Of a stretch of 64,000 nucleotides of DNA, positions 1 to 11,088 are shown one piece after another (the first letter of the stretch is position 1; the number at the start of each line of letters is the position of its first letter). The stretch covers positions 22,182,283 through 22,246,282 of the forward strand of contig NC_063156.1 of assembly GCF_020921035.1 (NCBI RefSeq), given 5' to 3'. The notes beneath the pieces are model-generated. The model saw only the letters and a program-made list of their open reading frames with translations, ran no database searches and was not told the origin of the DNA. The position numbers were made by a program, and so were the translations under genes. The stretch comes from Rhodamnia argentea. Taxonomy: Eukaryota > Streptophyta > Magnoliopsida > Myrtales > Myrtaceae.

Positions 1-229
1 AAAATATCTCGGAGTCGAGTTGGGTCGGCGAAGAAAAGGCCAGGACGGTACCAACAGCGCAGTTCGTCGGAATGCAACCACACAGAAAAAGGCAAATGAC
101 AAGTTCTGACTAAAAGAACATATATAAACGAAATCCTACTTGCATTTGCAAAGGTGTTATTCTCCTAATTGCTAAAAAACAAGAAATCAGGGAAATCAAA
201 CATGTTTGTTTTATTGCACACCACAAATT

Positions 230-1090
230 AAGCCAACTTCAGTACTTGCTGCTGTTGCTGCTTCCTTTGTTTTTAAATCACCTCGCGCACAGAACAAATT
301 GAACCAAATTCAATGCTGGCAATGGAGCAATCAGACAATAGAGGATATCCAACTTTCCCTTGTTATGATCTTGAGCCAACCAGTCTCCATTTCATCCGGG
401 GAAGGATCGATATGGGCAGACTGCTCAGGTAATTCGACCCTGCCAGCTTCTCATATTCTCTGGGAACCGCTTGCACAAAAAATCGACTCGAGCAATGAGT
501 GCAATTGCTCCAGATACTCTGTCATATTACTAGCTGAGGCACCAAGCCATAACCCTGACATAGAAGAAATTGCATCTCTTCTCTGGTGGAGTCTGATTGG
601 GTCAGTAAGTCCCAAGTATTCCTTCTGTCTTCCATGATTACCGACCTTATCCTGCTGATTGTGGCCGAAAACATCCTGATCCCCAGCTTTAGGAGTGTCA
701 TGGTACTGTATTCTTTTCCATTGAGTTTCCTTAGCCTTGGGATGACAATTCGATCATAGATTGGAACCCAAGGCCAAGCATAGCAAAACAAAGTAACTCA
801 CAGGAGGAATCTTGAGCTAAGTGTTAACAATGCGCCAATTGGATTGAAGAGGTTGGAAGAGAACAAAAGTTTGCTGTTGGACTACAGGTACGTAGGAGAC
901 ACCGGTCGAGACCCCTATCGGGATGACTTCTATTAAACACTTCACTTCTTCAACCTGCTGAATTCTGAAGCGTCCCAAGCATTGGCGACCTATCCTGGTT
1001 GATAGGGTCTTCTGGGGTGACAATTGCAGCTTTGTGGAGCAATTTGAAAGCACCGGCAAGTTAACTAAACTTCCAAGAACATTAGTAACT
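230..1090 (-). pseudogene. Decayed NRT1/PTR (NPF) last-exon relic, copy 1
   Basis: Read on the minus strand, pieces match the last exon of the two intact NPF genes at 11089 and 20609. About 817-1059 still encodes the cytoplasmic loop and following helix, with VEEVKCLI, then VVQQQTF and a LFQPLQS stretch. About 522-791 keeps the YDRIVIPRLRKL and SSMSGLW segments. Near 320-480 lie remnants of the C-terminal region. The pieces are in different frames with internal stops and deletions, so no functional transporter is possible. The same damaged structure appears at 25480-26190, so most of the decay predates the segmental duplication. Confidence 0.8.
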
Positions 1091-2597
1091 CTTATTCTTC
1101 TGTGCCCTCGTGGCCGAAAATCTCAATTTGATCTTGCAGCTTCTCCAAATGCTTCCATGCGTTAAGTAAATGGAGTTCAACATTAAAGCACACTTAACAA
1201 CTCGAGTGACAAAAGGATTCCAGTGAATTTAACCATAGTTTTCAGATTTGATTAGAATATTAGCTTTCCAGACGATTCGTTAAATATGGCTTTTCTGACA
1301 AAGAAATCCAAAAGCGTGAATTATAGAGGAAGAAGTGGGGAAATCTTGCCATTTTGAACATTCCCTGGAGACCAATAACATGAACAGCAGACTGTAGAAA
1401 ACACTCATCTTGATCCTTATTCAAGTCCACTTCATTTCCGACAATACTTTATTTCGGTCGAAGTCCAACCTACGAAATGCGACCTAAGATAACTTTAATA
1501 TCACGATAAACATGACATGTTTCAAGCAATTAATAAACTAGGGTTTGGGTTGGACCACATCCTAAGAAGGTGATATCCCTCAATCCCAGGTCTGACCGGC
1601 AGTTCGTGCTCATTTCATAGTGAGACACACCATGAGAAGACTTACGGGCAACATCGATCTTACAGAGTTCAGAAGTGATTGTTAACTATTTCCAGGACGA
1701 TCATGTCTCTAACTTGAGCTGGAAAAAACAAAGGCCAGTACAATGTAAAAGAACATAAGTAAATAGTGTTCATTGAGCATTCTAACCGTGCATGTGAAAA
1801 GGAGTAGAACGGTAGAAAAAGAACAAGAGTTCCTATTTTCTGACTTTCAACAAACGCTCAAATCACAATTTGGCAACAAATTTAGCTAATCAGTCCTTCT
1901 GTCCCATAGAAAATCCAAGATAATAACCTGTTTGTTCTCATTGAGAAAACATCCTGCTCGAGCCGACACAGTGGTTGTTGAACAATGACATGTTGTGCCC
2001 TCGTCACTTTCAGTCCATTCTCAGCTGCAATGTCTCATAGTAGAAATTCATAGTCAACACGGGTCTAAGGACCTATCATCTGTCGTGCTTGATCATCTGA
2101 AATAGAGATGAGAGCGAGATCGGATTTCGAATCGGACCGATTTATCACGATCAGATCCAGTAATAGCCCAAGCCGTTTCGAACCCAAATCAATTAAGTAT
2201 ACAAAATATGACCCCTACCGGCTAGACACTCAAATGATCATGAGTCATGACACAAGACGTGAACGATAATTATAGATTAGACGTAAACAAGAAAGAACAA
2301 TTCTTAAGAGTCACGAAATGGCCTAAATAATCTTGTATCTAGTAACTCCAAGTTTGGAGGTACCGACCAGATGAATTTACATAACTTGTTCAGGTCGGGT
2401 CTTGGGACGTGTATCTAGAGGACGTCGCAATCTCTCCCTCTGTCTCTTGCACGTGCGCGAGCTCTGTCGACTGTGAAATTAAGGGAGTTGACAATTTGAT
2501 TTTGGATCCTCACAAGCTACCAATGCAAAAGAAGACAGGAACGTAAATTTTGACAGATTCTCGAATGAAACCAAGCTAACTTCGAAAAGATATTTAT

Positions 2598-2838
2598 GGT
2601 GTGTTTATTTCATGAAAAATAAGCGATTTGGAAAATATTTTCCAAAAAGTGATTGCTCATATCGTTTAGAAAAATTAGTTAACGGAAAATATTTTTATTA
2701 TCTATAGCAATCTATGCCTAACTATTTTCGCAAGTGATGAAAAAAATTTTCATTTATCTATTTTTTTTAAGTGACATAAGCGATTACTTTTTAGAAAATA
2801 TTTTCCAAATCACTCATTTTCCATGAAACAAACGCACC
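2598..2838. mobile_element. Small inverted-repeat element (MITE-like)
   Basis: The left end GGTGTGTTTATTTCATG is an imperfect inverted copy of the right end CATGAAACAAACGCACC, and the inverted match continues inward through GATTTGGAAAATATTTTC for about 45 bases. The paralogous position near 27610-27630 lacks this 241-bp block. I cannot define a clean target duplication, so the superfamily is open; hAT-like is possible. Confidence 0.6.
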
Positions 2839-3021
2839 ACCACCAAACCACACAATTGGGCGGGATTGGGTTTGGCTATACTTTGAAACGTACAAGCTAA
2901 ACTGAAATTTCGACGGGTCCATTCTAGGAAAAGGACTGTTTTCTATACCCATAGTAATCTCAATCGATTTCTACGTAAACTAAGTGAATTAATATGTGCT
3001 AGACGAAATAGCACGGTTTTA

Positions 3022-3808
3022 AGTATGGAATAGTAAGGGTGGGTTTGGTTCGGTATTTGAAATGAGCTTTAGAAAAATATAAATGACTTCAACCCAAAGG
3101 AGTTTGAGAAAATGCTAATTACGTTTGGTAAAAACTCATTTGAAATGGACTTTGGGTTAAGCGGTATTTGGTAAAAATAACTTTACGAAGGGACTTTGAA
3201 TGCACTTTTCTATTTTTTTAATAAAAAATAACCTCCGCCTATCTGGCAAAGGTTTGAGGTTGCCGACAAGCCATATATGGCGTCGGCGGCCATCACCCAA
3301 CTTCATGCCGTTCCCACCGAGGGTCGCTCGATCCAGACGACTGCCACTTGAGGTCAAGTGACGCCTGGGTCCATGCGAACCGGGAATCGCCACCCGGGCG
3401 ACAAGCTTCCCCTGGGCAACCGAACCCTTGCTGGCCCCTCGCCGTTCCTAGGTCGGTCCTCGCCTGGAATATCAAATTTGACTCCTCCACGAAGAACTTA
3501 ATGAAGAAGATGAACAGAATGAGAGAGGGGAAAAATCGAAAAAATAGGAAACTAGTGAGGATAGTTTTGGGAAGAAAAAAATCTTTTTGCATTTGGCCAA
3601 ATGCTGGTCCTACTAGCATTGGACTTTCAGCTTTCCCAAGGCTAACATTTGGTTAAATCTTGACCTAAAATTGAACCAAACGCTTCAACATTCTCCTAAC
3701 GGGCTTTGAGGGTTGAAAGCCCATTGGGAAAGTTGAACCAAACCCACCCTAAGACCCCCCCCACACCCCAACCCAAAAAAAAAAAAAAAAAACAGAGGAG
3801 TATGGAAT
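3022..3808. repeat. 10-bp direct repeat bounding the MITE and an A-rich tail
   Basis: AGTATGGAAT occurs at 3022-3031 and again at 3799-3808, enclosing the Harbinger-like MITE plus a C-rich and poly(A) stretch (about 3755-3792). The duplicate tract at 27815-27840 has one copy of this motif region and none of the enclosed DNA. This may be a second target duplication from a poly(A)-tailed insertion, or a replication slip. Confidence 0.4.
3037..3749. mobile_element. Tourist/PIF-Harbinger-like MITE
   Basis: The element is 713 bp with a perfect 15-bp terminal inverted repeat: GGGTGGGTTTGGTTC at the left and its reverse complement at the right. It is flanked by TAA on both sides (3034-3036 and 3750-3752), matching the 3-bp TWA duplication of the PIF/Harbinger superfamily. 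Subterminal regions are also loosely inverted. The interior is GC-richer than its surroundings and has no credible transposase, so it is non-autonomous. The paralogous copy near 27820-27840 lacks it. Confidence 0.8.
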
Positions 3809-5155
3809 TGAATGGGGCTCAACTTGTAATGTTTGGGCCATAATGGGCCTAGTCTAACAGGCAGGCCCAATGGTACGGCTTCTTTTTTGGTTTTATGTAC
3901 TTCCTATGGGGGCTAGCCTATATTCTCCAATTTTGGATGATCAATTATCTTAAGTATTCATGTTCCTATATCGGATTATTTGTGTGTATGTCCTCTAAAA
4001 AGCACATAATTAAATAGAATATGATGGCCCAAGCATAATTAATCATAGGACCGTTTACATAGGAAATTCTAATATTGTATCACCTAGAACATCTATCTAA
4101 ATAGTTTTTCAATGCACAGAAGCCTTCAAAGTGATACAATTATCCCAAATTTACTCTCCATTGGCACTTCGTCCTCTTTTGCTGTCTCAACGTGGCAACG
4201 CCTGGCTAGCAAAGTCATTCATGTTCTACTTTTTTTTTTGGTCGGATTCCTATCTACTTAATCTACTTGATTTTACCTAATTCCATGTGTGATGCGATGA
4301 TGCTGTAGCTCTTGACAAAGCTAGCTAAAAGCGATGTCACCTCAGAAAAAAAAATGTCGTTTTCTAGGGCGGTTCATGTAGTTACAATCCACATCGTATT
4401 CGTCATGTTCTCAATTGCCTCGAAATTAGATTGAATGCTAACCGAGGGTAAATTTGAGACTGATTTGGGGTTTTGTGTGCCAAAGAACCGTTTGGGTTAA
4501 ATGTTGTCTTAGTGATACAGGTTCAGAATGTGCTACGTTTTAACTAGTGAGCATACGTCTAGTGATGCCTACTACCCTAAAAAACCTAAAGCTTTGGGGC
4601 TGTTTTTTCAATGCGAAGAGCTTGTACTTGGACTTCTTAAAATGGGTCATAAATTCATTCCCTAACTTATATTTAGTTAGTTATATTCAATAAATAAGCT
4701 ATAAATGGATTTACCCACATCTATGGCTCTCTTGTCACTCTCTCTCGTCCTTACTCGATTTTACGCTCGCTCGTTTCATGTTCTCTCCTCGGTTTGGGTA
4801 TGAGCTTTCCTAGATTGAATTAAATATGGAAGTATTCTAATAATATAAGTTGGATCGAATATGAGATACTAGATTTGTAATATATAAAAAATAAGTTAAT
4901 TTGGCTCGGAACCTTTTCGACCAACCCAAACCCAATTAGATCCACCTATTTGATGGTACCACCAAAGTTTACCATGGAGATTCTAAAACTTCTATCATAT
5001 CAATTATAATCTCGCTTAGTTTGATCATTATAAGGGTCGTTGAGATAATGATGTGGTTGTAGACTTTTTTTTTTTTTTCTTTGGGTTACAAAGCAGAGAT
5101 GGATGGTCATTTCTCAAGCCCATATGTTGTCAAGCTTGCCTAAATTATTGCCAAG

Positions 5156-5995
5156 GCAAAATTCCAAAAAAGAGTCGAAGTACTTTCATTTTTTCAAATA
5201 AGGGCTTGAAGTGTCCTCATTTTCTTCAATAAGGACCTCAAGTGAGCCTTTTTTCAAATAAAGACTTGAAATGAATCTTCTTTCAAATAAGGGCCTAAAG
5301 TGGCAATAGAATCTAAAAAAAGGACTTGATTTCATGGGTATTTTCGTTATTTCACTTTTTTGGTTTGTTTCTTTTTTCTTTATTTATTCTTTTTCTATTT
5401 TTCTTAAAAAAAAAAAATAAACCTATGGCTGCCGCCCCAATATTGACATTGCCGACGACTCGGCGAGGGCCGATAACCCCACCGCCCGGAGGAGAGGGCC
5501 TCGCTAAAATCTAGAGAGGGTCGGCGACCCCCGGCTCGACCTTGGGTGAATGTCGTCGACACTCACCCTAGTCAAAGCGGGGGTTGGCGACCCTTGCCCT
5601 TGCCCCCTTCTTGACTGGTCTTTGGCGAGGGACGTTGGCCCTAGTTGAGGTGCCGACAACCCACCGGCCTTAAATAATGCCCCATCGACAGTGGGGCTTC
5701 GGCGATAGGCGGGAGGCTCCCCTCCTGCCATTGTGTTCCTTTTTATTTTTTTCAACTATTTTTTAATTTGAAAAATACATAAAAAGGAAAAAACACAGAA
5801 CAAAGGAAAAAAATGTTAAAAAAGAAATTGATGAAAATGCCCTTTAAGTCGGACCCTTTTTTGAGCCTCCATAATGACATCGGGTCCTTATTTGAAACCT
5901 GTTATGCCACTTCGGCTCTTATTTGAAACAACGTTCATTTGAGTCTCTTATTTGAGAAAATAAGAACACTTCGGGCCATTATTTGAAATTTTCCC
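5156..5995. mobile_element. Mutator-like MITE with 11-bp target duplication
   Basis: TTATTGCCAAG flanks the element at 5145-5155 and 5996-6006. The unoccupied site in the duplicate tract has one copy (28956-28966). The ends form an imperfect terminal inverted repeat of about 50 bases (left GGCAAAATTCCAAA, right TTTGAAATTTTCCC). Inside each end are several degenerate direct repeats of about 34 bases built around CAAATAAGGGCTTGAAGTG. The centre (5430-5740) is GC-rich with no convincing protein. TSD length and long repetitive ends fit non-autonomous Mutator-like elements. Confidence 0.8.
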
Positions 5996-6219
5996 TTATT
6001 GCCAAGCCCGTCCATCACAAAGTACTACTAACGAACTCTTGGGGCGAGGCTACTAGGCTAGGCATTACCAATCAATATGTATTGGCCTAATTAAACATGA
6101 CCGAGAGAATATGAATTGATTAAAAAAATCCAAAACGAAAAAAAGGTTATAGAAAATCATTTCGAATTAAACAATTAAGTTTAGTAGTAATCTTAACTTG
6201 CTTAAATCAACTTCTTCCA

Positions 6220-6860
6220 GCACTAATGCATTTAACACTAGACATGATGTCCTTTTGGACTTGTCTATTCCAGCTAATGCATCTTTGCTTGGAAAAAGTT
6301 CCGAGGCGACATAATAAGCTTATTATTGGTGATGAGAAATCTACTTTTATCTGGAATGACGATTGGCATTCATTGGGTGCACTTCCCAGCTAATTTTATA
6401 CCAAGGTCAGTCTTCTCCGCATCTCCAGGCCGAGGCTTCCGATATTATTTAGGGTTTGGATCGGCTTTGTGTTCCTACGCAGCCTAATATATCTGTCCCT
6501 GACAGGATCATCTGGAAGTCAACTCCATCTGGGAAGTCTATTACTGGAAGTGCTTGGAATGCTTTTAGGTCTAGAGGGCTTAAAAAGTGCCCTGGTGTAA
6601 GTTGAGAAGGTTCAGACCTTGCAATCCTCCACACTGCAGATCGCACCTACTTTGTTTCTCTGTAACTCAGCTGTTGAAGACAGCAATCCTTATCATTTTT
6701 TGGCTGTCCTATGTCATCTCGGGTCTGGTTTGTTGTGTTACATCTTCATCAGATTTTGAGAGTTCCTAGTGACTGGGACAGTGACACAACCTTGGCCATC
6801 AATTCTTTTGAAGGGAAATCTCTTCCTCAGCTTTTATTCAAACCATCTTCATCAGGCTCT
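6220..6860 (+). mobile_element. LINE C-terminal remnant (zf-RVT region)
   Basis: The plus strand encodes fragments typical of the extreme C-terminus of plant non-LTR retrotransposon proteins: an IVWKSTPSGK...SAWN segment (about 6505-6560), then degraded pieces resembling the reverse-transcriptase zinc-binding domain. Frames are broken by stops and gaps. The same tract occurs at 29070-29900, 51815-52620 (best preserved) and 40195-40330. No reverse transcriptase core is present. Confidence 0.7.
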
Positions 6861-6875
6861 GAGGATGTATTTCAA

Positions 6876-7706
6876 TTGCAATGATTAGATTATTACGAGA
6901 TATATTCAAGACGCTATATATGGGAAATTATATTATCACAACGGCTAGTAAATCATGTTAGATTCGTTCTTAAAGATTGTCAATCATGATGGTTATTGCA
7001 TATCTATCAAGGACGTGGATTAAGGAAGAAAATGATTATTTACCAAAAGAAGTATTCTATCTTTGGGAATCCAGGTCATGATTGTATGAGTGATATGATC
7101 TAATGGGAGATTCTAATCTCTAATCTAAATGGCTACGAAATCCTTTTTCATACAATCTCATTCAAATGGGTAGATTGGACAGTGATCTTTTGAAGACCTT
7201 ATAACGGATAGCTTGAAGGTGGACGAGCATAAAAGGAATGAGACTTTAAGGCTGAAGAGTACAAGAGAATCCAGAATCTAAAATTCCAAAGTTCTAGAAA
7301 GCATTCTTGATTCAAACACTGTAATACTTGGAGATTCTTATTCAAAGTGAGTGAGTGTTAGACAAGGAAGTCTACTCACTCGAATATATGACCGAATTGT
7401 AACTTTTGAGCTATTTACTAGTGAAATCCAACCGATTGTTTGTCAACATGAAGAAATGGATGTAGACTTGAAAAAAAGCCGAACCATTATAAATTGTCTG
7501 TGCAAATTCTCTATCCCTTAAACTCTGTATACATTATTTTTTATAGTTAAATTGTGCGTAGTGGACTTTGAGGTCAGCACAGATTGTGTTCTTGATCAAA
7601 TTCTGAAATAAATTCTGAGGTTGTTTATTTTTAATTCCGCACTATTTTCTAAATAAGTTTCAAAATCACCTATTCACCCTCTCTATAATAACGCTAGTCA
7701 CAACAA
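6876..7706 (+). mobile_element. Probable LTR remnant
   Basis: This AT-rich stretch has the layout of a long plant LTR: a promoter-like middle, then near 7430-7500 the arrangement ending in CCGAACCATTATAAAT, and a 3' part with TTCCGCACTATTTTCTAA and CACCTATTCACCCTCT before CACAACA at about 7700. No partner LTR, primer-binding site or coding domain is adjacent, and I could not define a target duplication. It is most likely a solo or truncated LTR, probably of a copia element. Confidence 0.45.
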
Positions 7707-7976
7707 TACTCACAGGTGTTACGAGCAATACTTCCCCGGACATATAGTTCCGTGAAGTTACAGTCAGTATCAAAAGTCAATTCTCAATGCCAGAAGTCTA
7801 AAAGCTTCTCTAAATACAAAATAATCTCTCAACATGTCTGTCAGCAGTCAATTGACTTAACCATTTGCACCTACACCGCATGTGTTGCAAACTTGCGACA
7901 ATGTTCACTGACGATATTTGAGCTTCTATCATCACCTGATACAAAATCAACTATTATCCTGTAGGCATAGGTTTAA

Positions 7977-10850
7977 TGTGACGCCCGGGAAATTCGAAGT
8001 TTGTAAATTTGCCCGAACTCAATAAGAAGGAAGAGAATTAAATTTTAGTCGGTGCAAATTTTTGGATCGCAAGGACGTAAGCGACAAATTTGGACAAATC
8101 CCGAAATGTCGTTCGGTTTCGATTGGGTCTCGAAACCGTGGTCGCCGCGACTTAAGATTTGTAATCCTCGCGCCTAAAATTTTCCGAACCGAACCTAGCT
8201 CGTGAAATTCCTAATTTTACTCCCAATCGGTTGAGCCAAAAATCCGATCAGTCCCGATTTGTCAAATTACGAAACCGCCCTTAGATATTATTCATGTGAA
8301 ACAAAAATCATTAATTTGAAGAGATGGGTGGGCCCCACTTTCAGTCAAATTTGGTCAATCTTCGGCAGCCCACGTGATTTTCTCAGCCTTCTCTCTCTCT
8401 CCTTTCTCTCTCTCCTCGTCTGCTCTCTCTCTCCCATTGTTGCTCGCACGACCAACCCCCTTGCATCACCGAATATCCTCTCCTTCTTGGGTTCTTTTTG
8501 TGCGACCACCACCTCAGACCTCCACTGTTGTTCAGCCACCTCATCGCCACCGTTCCAGCCGTCGTTCGCCGCCGCCGGACCCGAAGCAGCCCCGGCGACC
8601 CCCCCAGCTCTGTTTCGGCCTCCGTGGGCTTTGTGAGCTGCCCGGCCGCCCCGCACCCATTCCGACCACCACTAGCCACCACCTCACTTTCCTCTCAACC
8701 TCCAGATGTCACCCCACCGCCGTGCGCCGTCGCATACCCGCCGGACAGCCCCGAACAGACCCAAAGTCCCGGTTGCTCTATTTTTCGCCGGGCCACTATT
8801 TCGCCGCCCTCCGCCGCGTTCAGCCGCACCCACTGGCCGCCGACCACCCCAAGCCATCGTCTTCGACCCCTTGACGTCTCCCAAAGCCACCCGCAACCGA
8901 TCGGCACCTGTGGAGCTCGATTTGAACCTCGGAAACCCTCCCCTGTTTTGCCCGAGGTCCCCTGTTTTCTGCTCCAGTTCTGGCCGTCGCTGCTCGGCCG
9001 CCTCCGGCGCCACCAGCAGCTTCCCCGGAGACCCCCGACAATGGCCCAACCTTTCCCCAGAAGTTGAACCACCCGAACCACCCCAAAACAGCCCGCAAAG
9101 CCACTATTTTCCCCTATTTTCCCTCTGGCTGCCCTTGTTCACCACCGGCCGGCCACTGTTCCGGCTAGCTCCGGCCACTGGCCGCCACCCTCGAACCTCG
9201 TGCTGCTGTCGCCAAGTCTTTGGCCCGCCTTTGACCAAATTAGAAGCCCGGAGCTAAGTGGATCGGGCCGCGAGTCGTCGTCGTCGTCGGGTCGGGCCGA
9301 GTTTGTGTCGTCGTCGCTCGAGTTGAGACCGCCCGAGCTATTAATTTGGTGAGTTAGCCCCTAACTCTTAGTTAGGACGCTAATTGCATTCGAATTAGTT
9401 TAATTAGATAATTAGGTATTTAGGTAGCTCGATTAGGGCCGGTTTAGGTTAGAAATTTGGTTTAGATTCAATGGCCCTAATTGGTTTAGTTATTTTAATT
9501 AGTTAGGATTTTATGCCTAATTAGAATTGATTGATTTGAGTGATTGAATTGATTGATCGCGAGCGAGCGATAGATCAGAGACGAGTGCGCAATTGGAATT
9601 GAAATTGGGATTAATAATCGATTGGCTATAATTGACTAATTGAATTATTGAATTATTGACCGTGAGTGCCAGATTGGTTGTTGATTGCCGTGGGGGTCCG
9701 ATTAGAGGTGAATCGCCCCAAATTGTTTGGTCCGTCGATCGATATAAATTGCGCATTCATGTGATCACGTATGAGATAAAATTGCATATTTTTGCATGAA
9801 AACGGCCTTGGGCCAAGTATTTGAACATTCGAGCGTGAGCATTCAACCTAAATCCAAGAAATGAACTGGCTGGTTGTCGAAGTGCACGAGTGGTCACATA
9901 ATGGGATAATTCCGATAATCATTGTCTTCTAGTCAATCGGTTCTGGCAATCATTGTCTTACGGTTGCTGGATGCGCGTCGATCATTGTCTTCGGGTCGTA
10001 CGTTTGCCGGTCGCGATTTGTGATGGGCCGAAGCCTTTTTAGGATTCCTGTTAGCTCCGTGCCGTGTCGATAATTATTGTCTTACGGTTGGTCGAGCGGA
10101 GTCACACGGACTATCAGACGCCGTCGCCGGAAGTAAGGGACGATGCCTGGTCCTGCCGGGAGAGCACCAACCGACTAGTGTGCTGGACTTGCTGGTCGGA
10201 TCTGATAATAAATGGACTACGTGTGGTGTCCTGTGCATGTAAGTGCTGTGATGCTTTGCTGCGGTGAATTGATTTGGTTGGTTGATTGTTGAATCGAGTC
10301 TGCATTGCATTATGTGGGGCCCGAAGAAAAAGCTTGCATGTGATTGAATTATCTGCTCTGTATTGTTGTATTTGTTTATTAGAGTGTACGAGCGAATCAA
10401 CGTCCTAACCGGGCTTAGGCGTTAACTCACTGAGATTAATTTCTCATCCCGTTGTGGTTAACAATTTTCAGGCGATGATGGAGGCCGTGGACGCCGAACT
10501 TGGAGGAGTGTGGTAGGATTTTTGGGAGTAGACGAGGGATTAACCTTACCCGATCTCGTGTCTTTTTGAGGTCCTAGTGAGCCGCCCCGAAGTATGAGGT
10601 TGTACATATTTCTTGTAGCTCAGTAGGGTTAAATTTCATCTACTCTGATTGTTTGAACAAAACTACTTTTGTGAAATAAATGTGATGTTTTTCCTCCTGA
10701 ACTATCCTTGCTGATATTGTTGTCTGAGAGATTCGCACGTTCCGCATGCGCCGTAATTTCGTAGGTCGATAGCTTACCTGGGACGCTATCATTCATGACC
10801 CGAGGCGAGTAAGGAAGGGATGTCGCGAGCTCGAGAGTCGGGGTGTGACA
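7977..10850. mobile_element. Solo LTR, 2.87 kb, GC-rich
   Basis: The block begins TGTGACGCCCGGGAAATTC and ends GGGGTGTGACA. It is flanked by a perfect 5-bp duplication, TTTAA, at 7972-7976 and 10851-10855. It has TG...CA ends, no internal primer-binding site and no gag-pol domain, so it reads as a solo LTR left by LTR-LTR recombination. The part from 8380 to 9260 is strongly CT-rich and then GC-rich, giving many overlapping open frames on both strands; these look like compositional artefacts. LTRs of this size are usual in Ty3/gypsy elements, but no domain confirms the superfamily. Confidence 0.8.
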
Positions 10851-11088
10851 TTTAATGGGTGAAATTCTTTAGTTTGTCCCAAGTTATTCTGTAAAGATGT
10901 CAAATTCATAATGGTGGTGTGCATAAACCCAAGTCAATACATAATTAGTCACGAGGTTTACAGTATCTGGACTGTAACTGCCTCTCTATAGCTAGGGCTA
11001 CCACAAAACAAATTACTACCGCCATCTGTATAAGAGGCCTATTATTCAATGGGATGAATGTGACAATTTGATCCTCTGAGATCACTAT

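Larger units (their letters stand above)
1..6860. repeat. Segmental duplication, copy 1
   Basis: This tract matches 25270-29740 base for base over long stretches in the same order: NPF relic, shared intergenic DNA, then a LINE remnant. Examples are the leader after the relic near 190-330 (25450-25580), the block near 4020-4140 (28080-28200) and the LINE remnant near 6200-6840 (29040-29710). It is about 2.4 kb longer than its partner, largely because of three DNA-transposon-like insertions at 2598-2838, 3037-3749 and 5156-5995. The sequence begins inside the duplicated unit, so the left boundary is not visible. Stretches between the named elements (1100-2597, 3810-5150, 6007-6219) hold no gene I can recognise. 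Confidence 0.85.

Noticed and set aside
5326..5755. Open frames on both strands in a GC-rich block
   Set aside because: They lie in the centre of the Mutator-like MITE and have no recognisable transposase motif.
8259..9257. Several long overlapping open frames on both strands encoding proline-, serine- and arginine-rich peptides
   Set aside because: They fall inside the solo LTR, exist in nearly all frames because of CT- and GC-rich composition, and show no domain.
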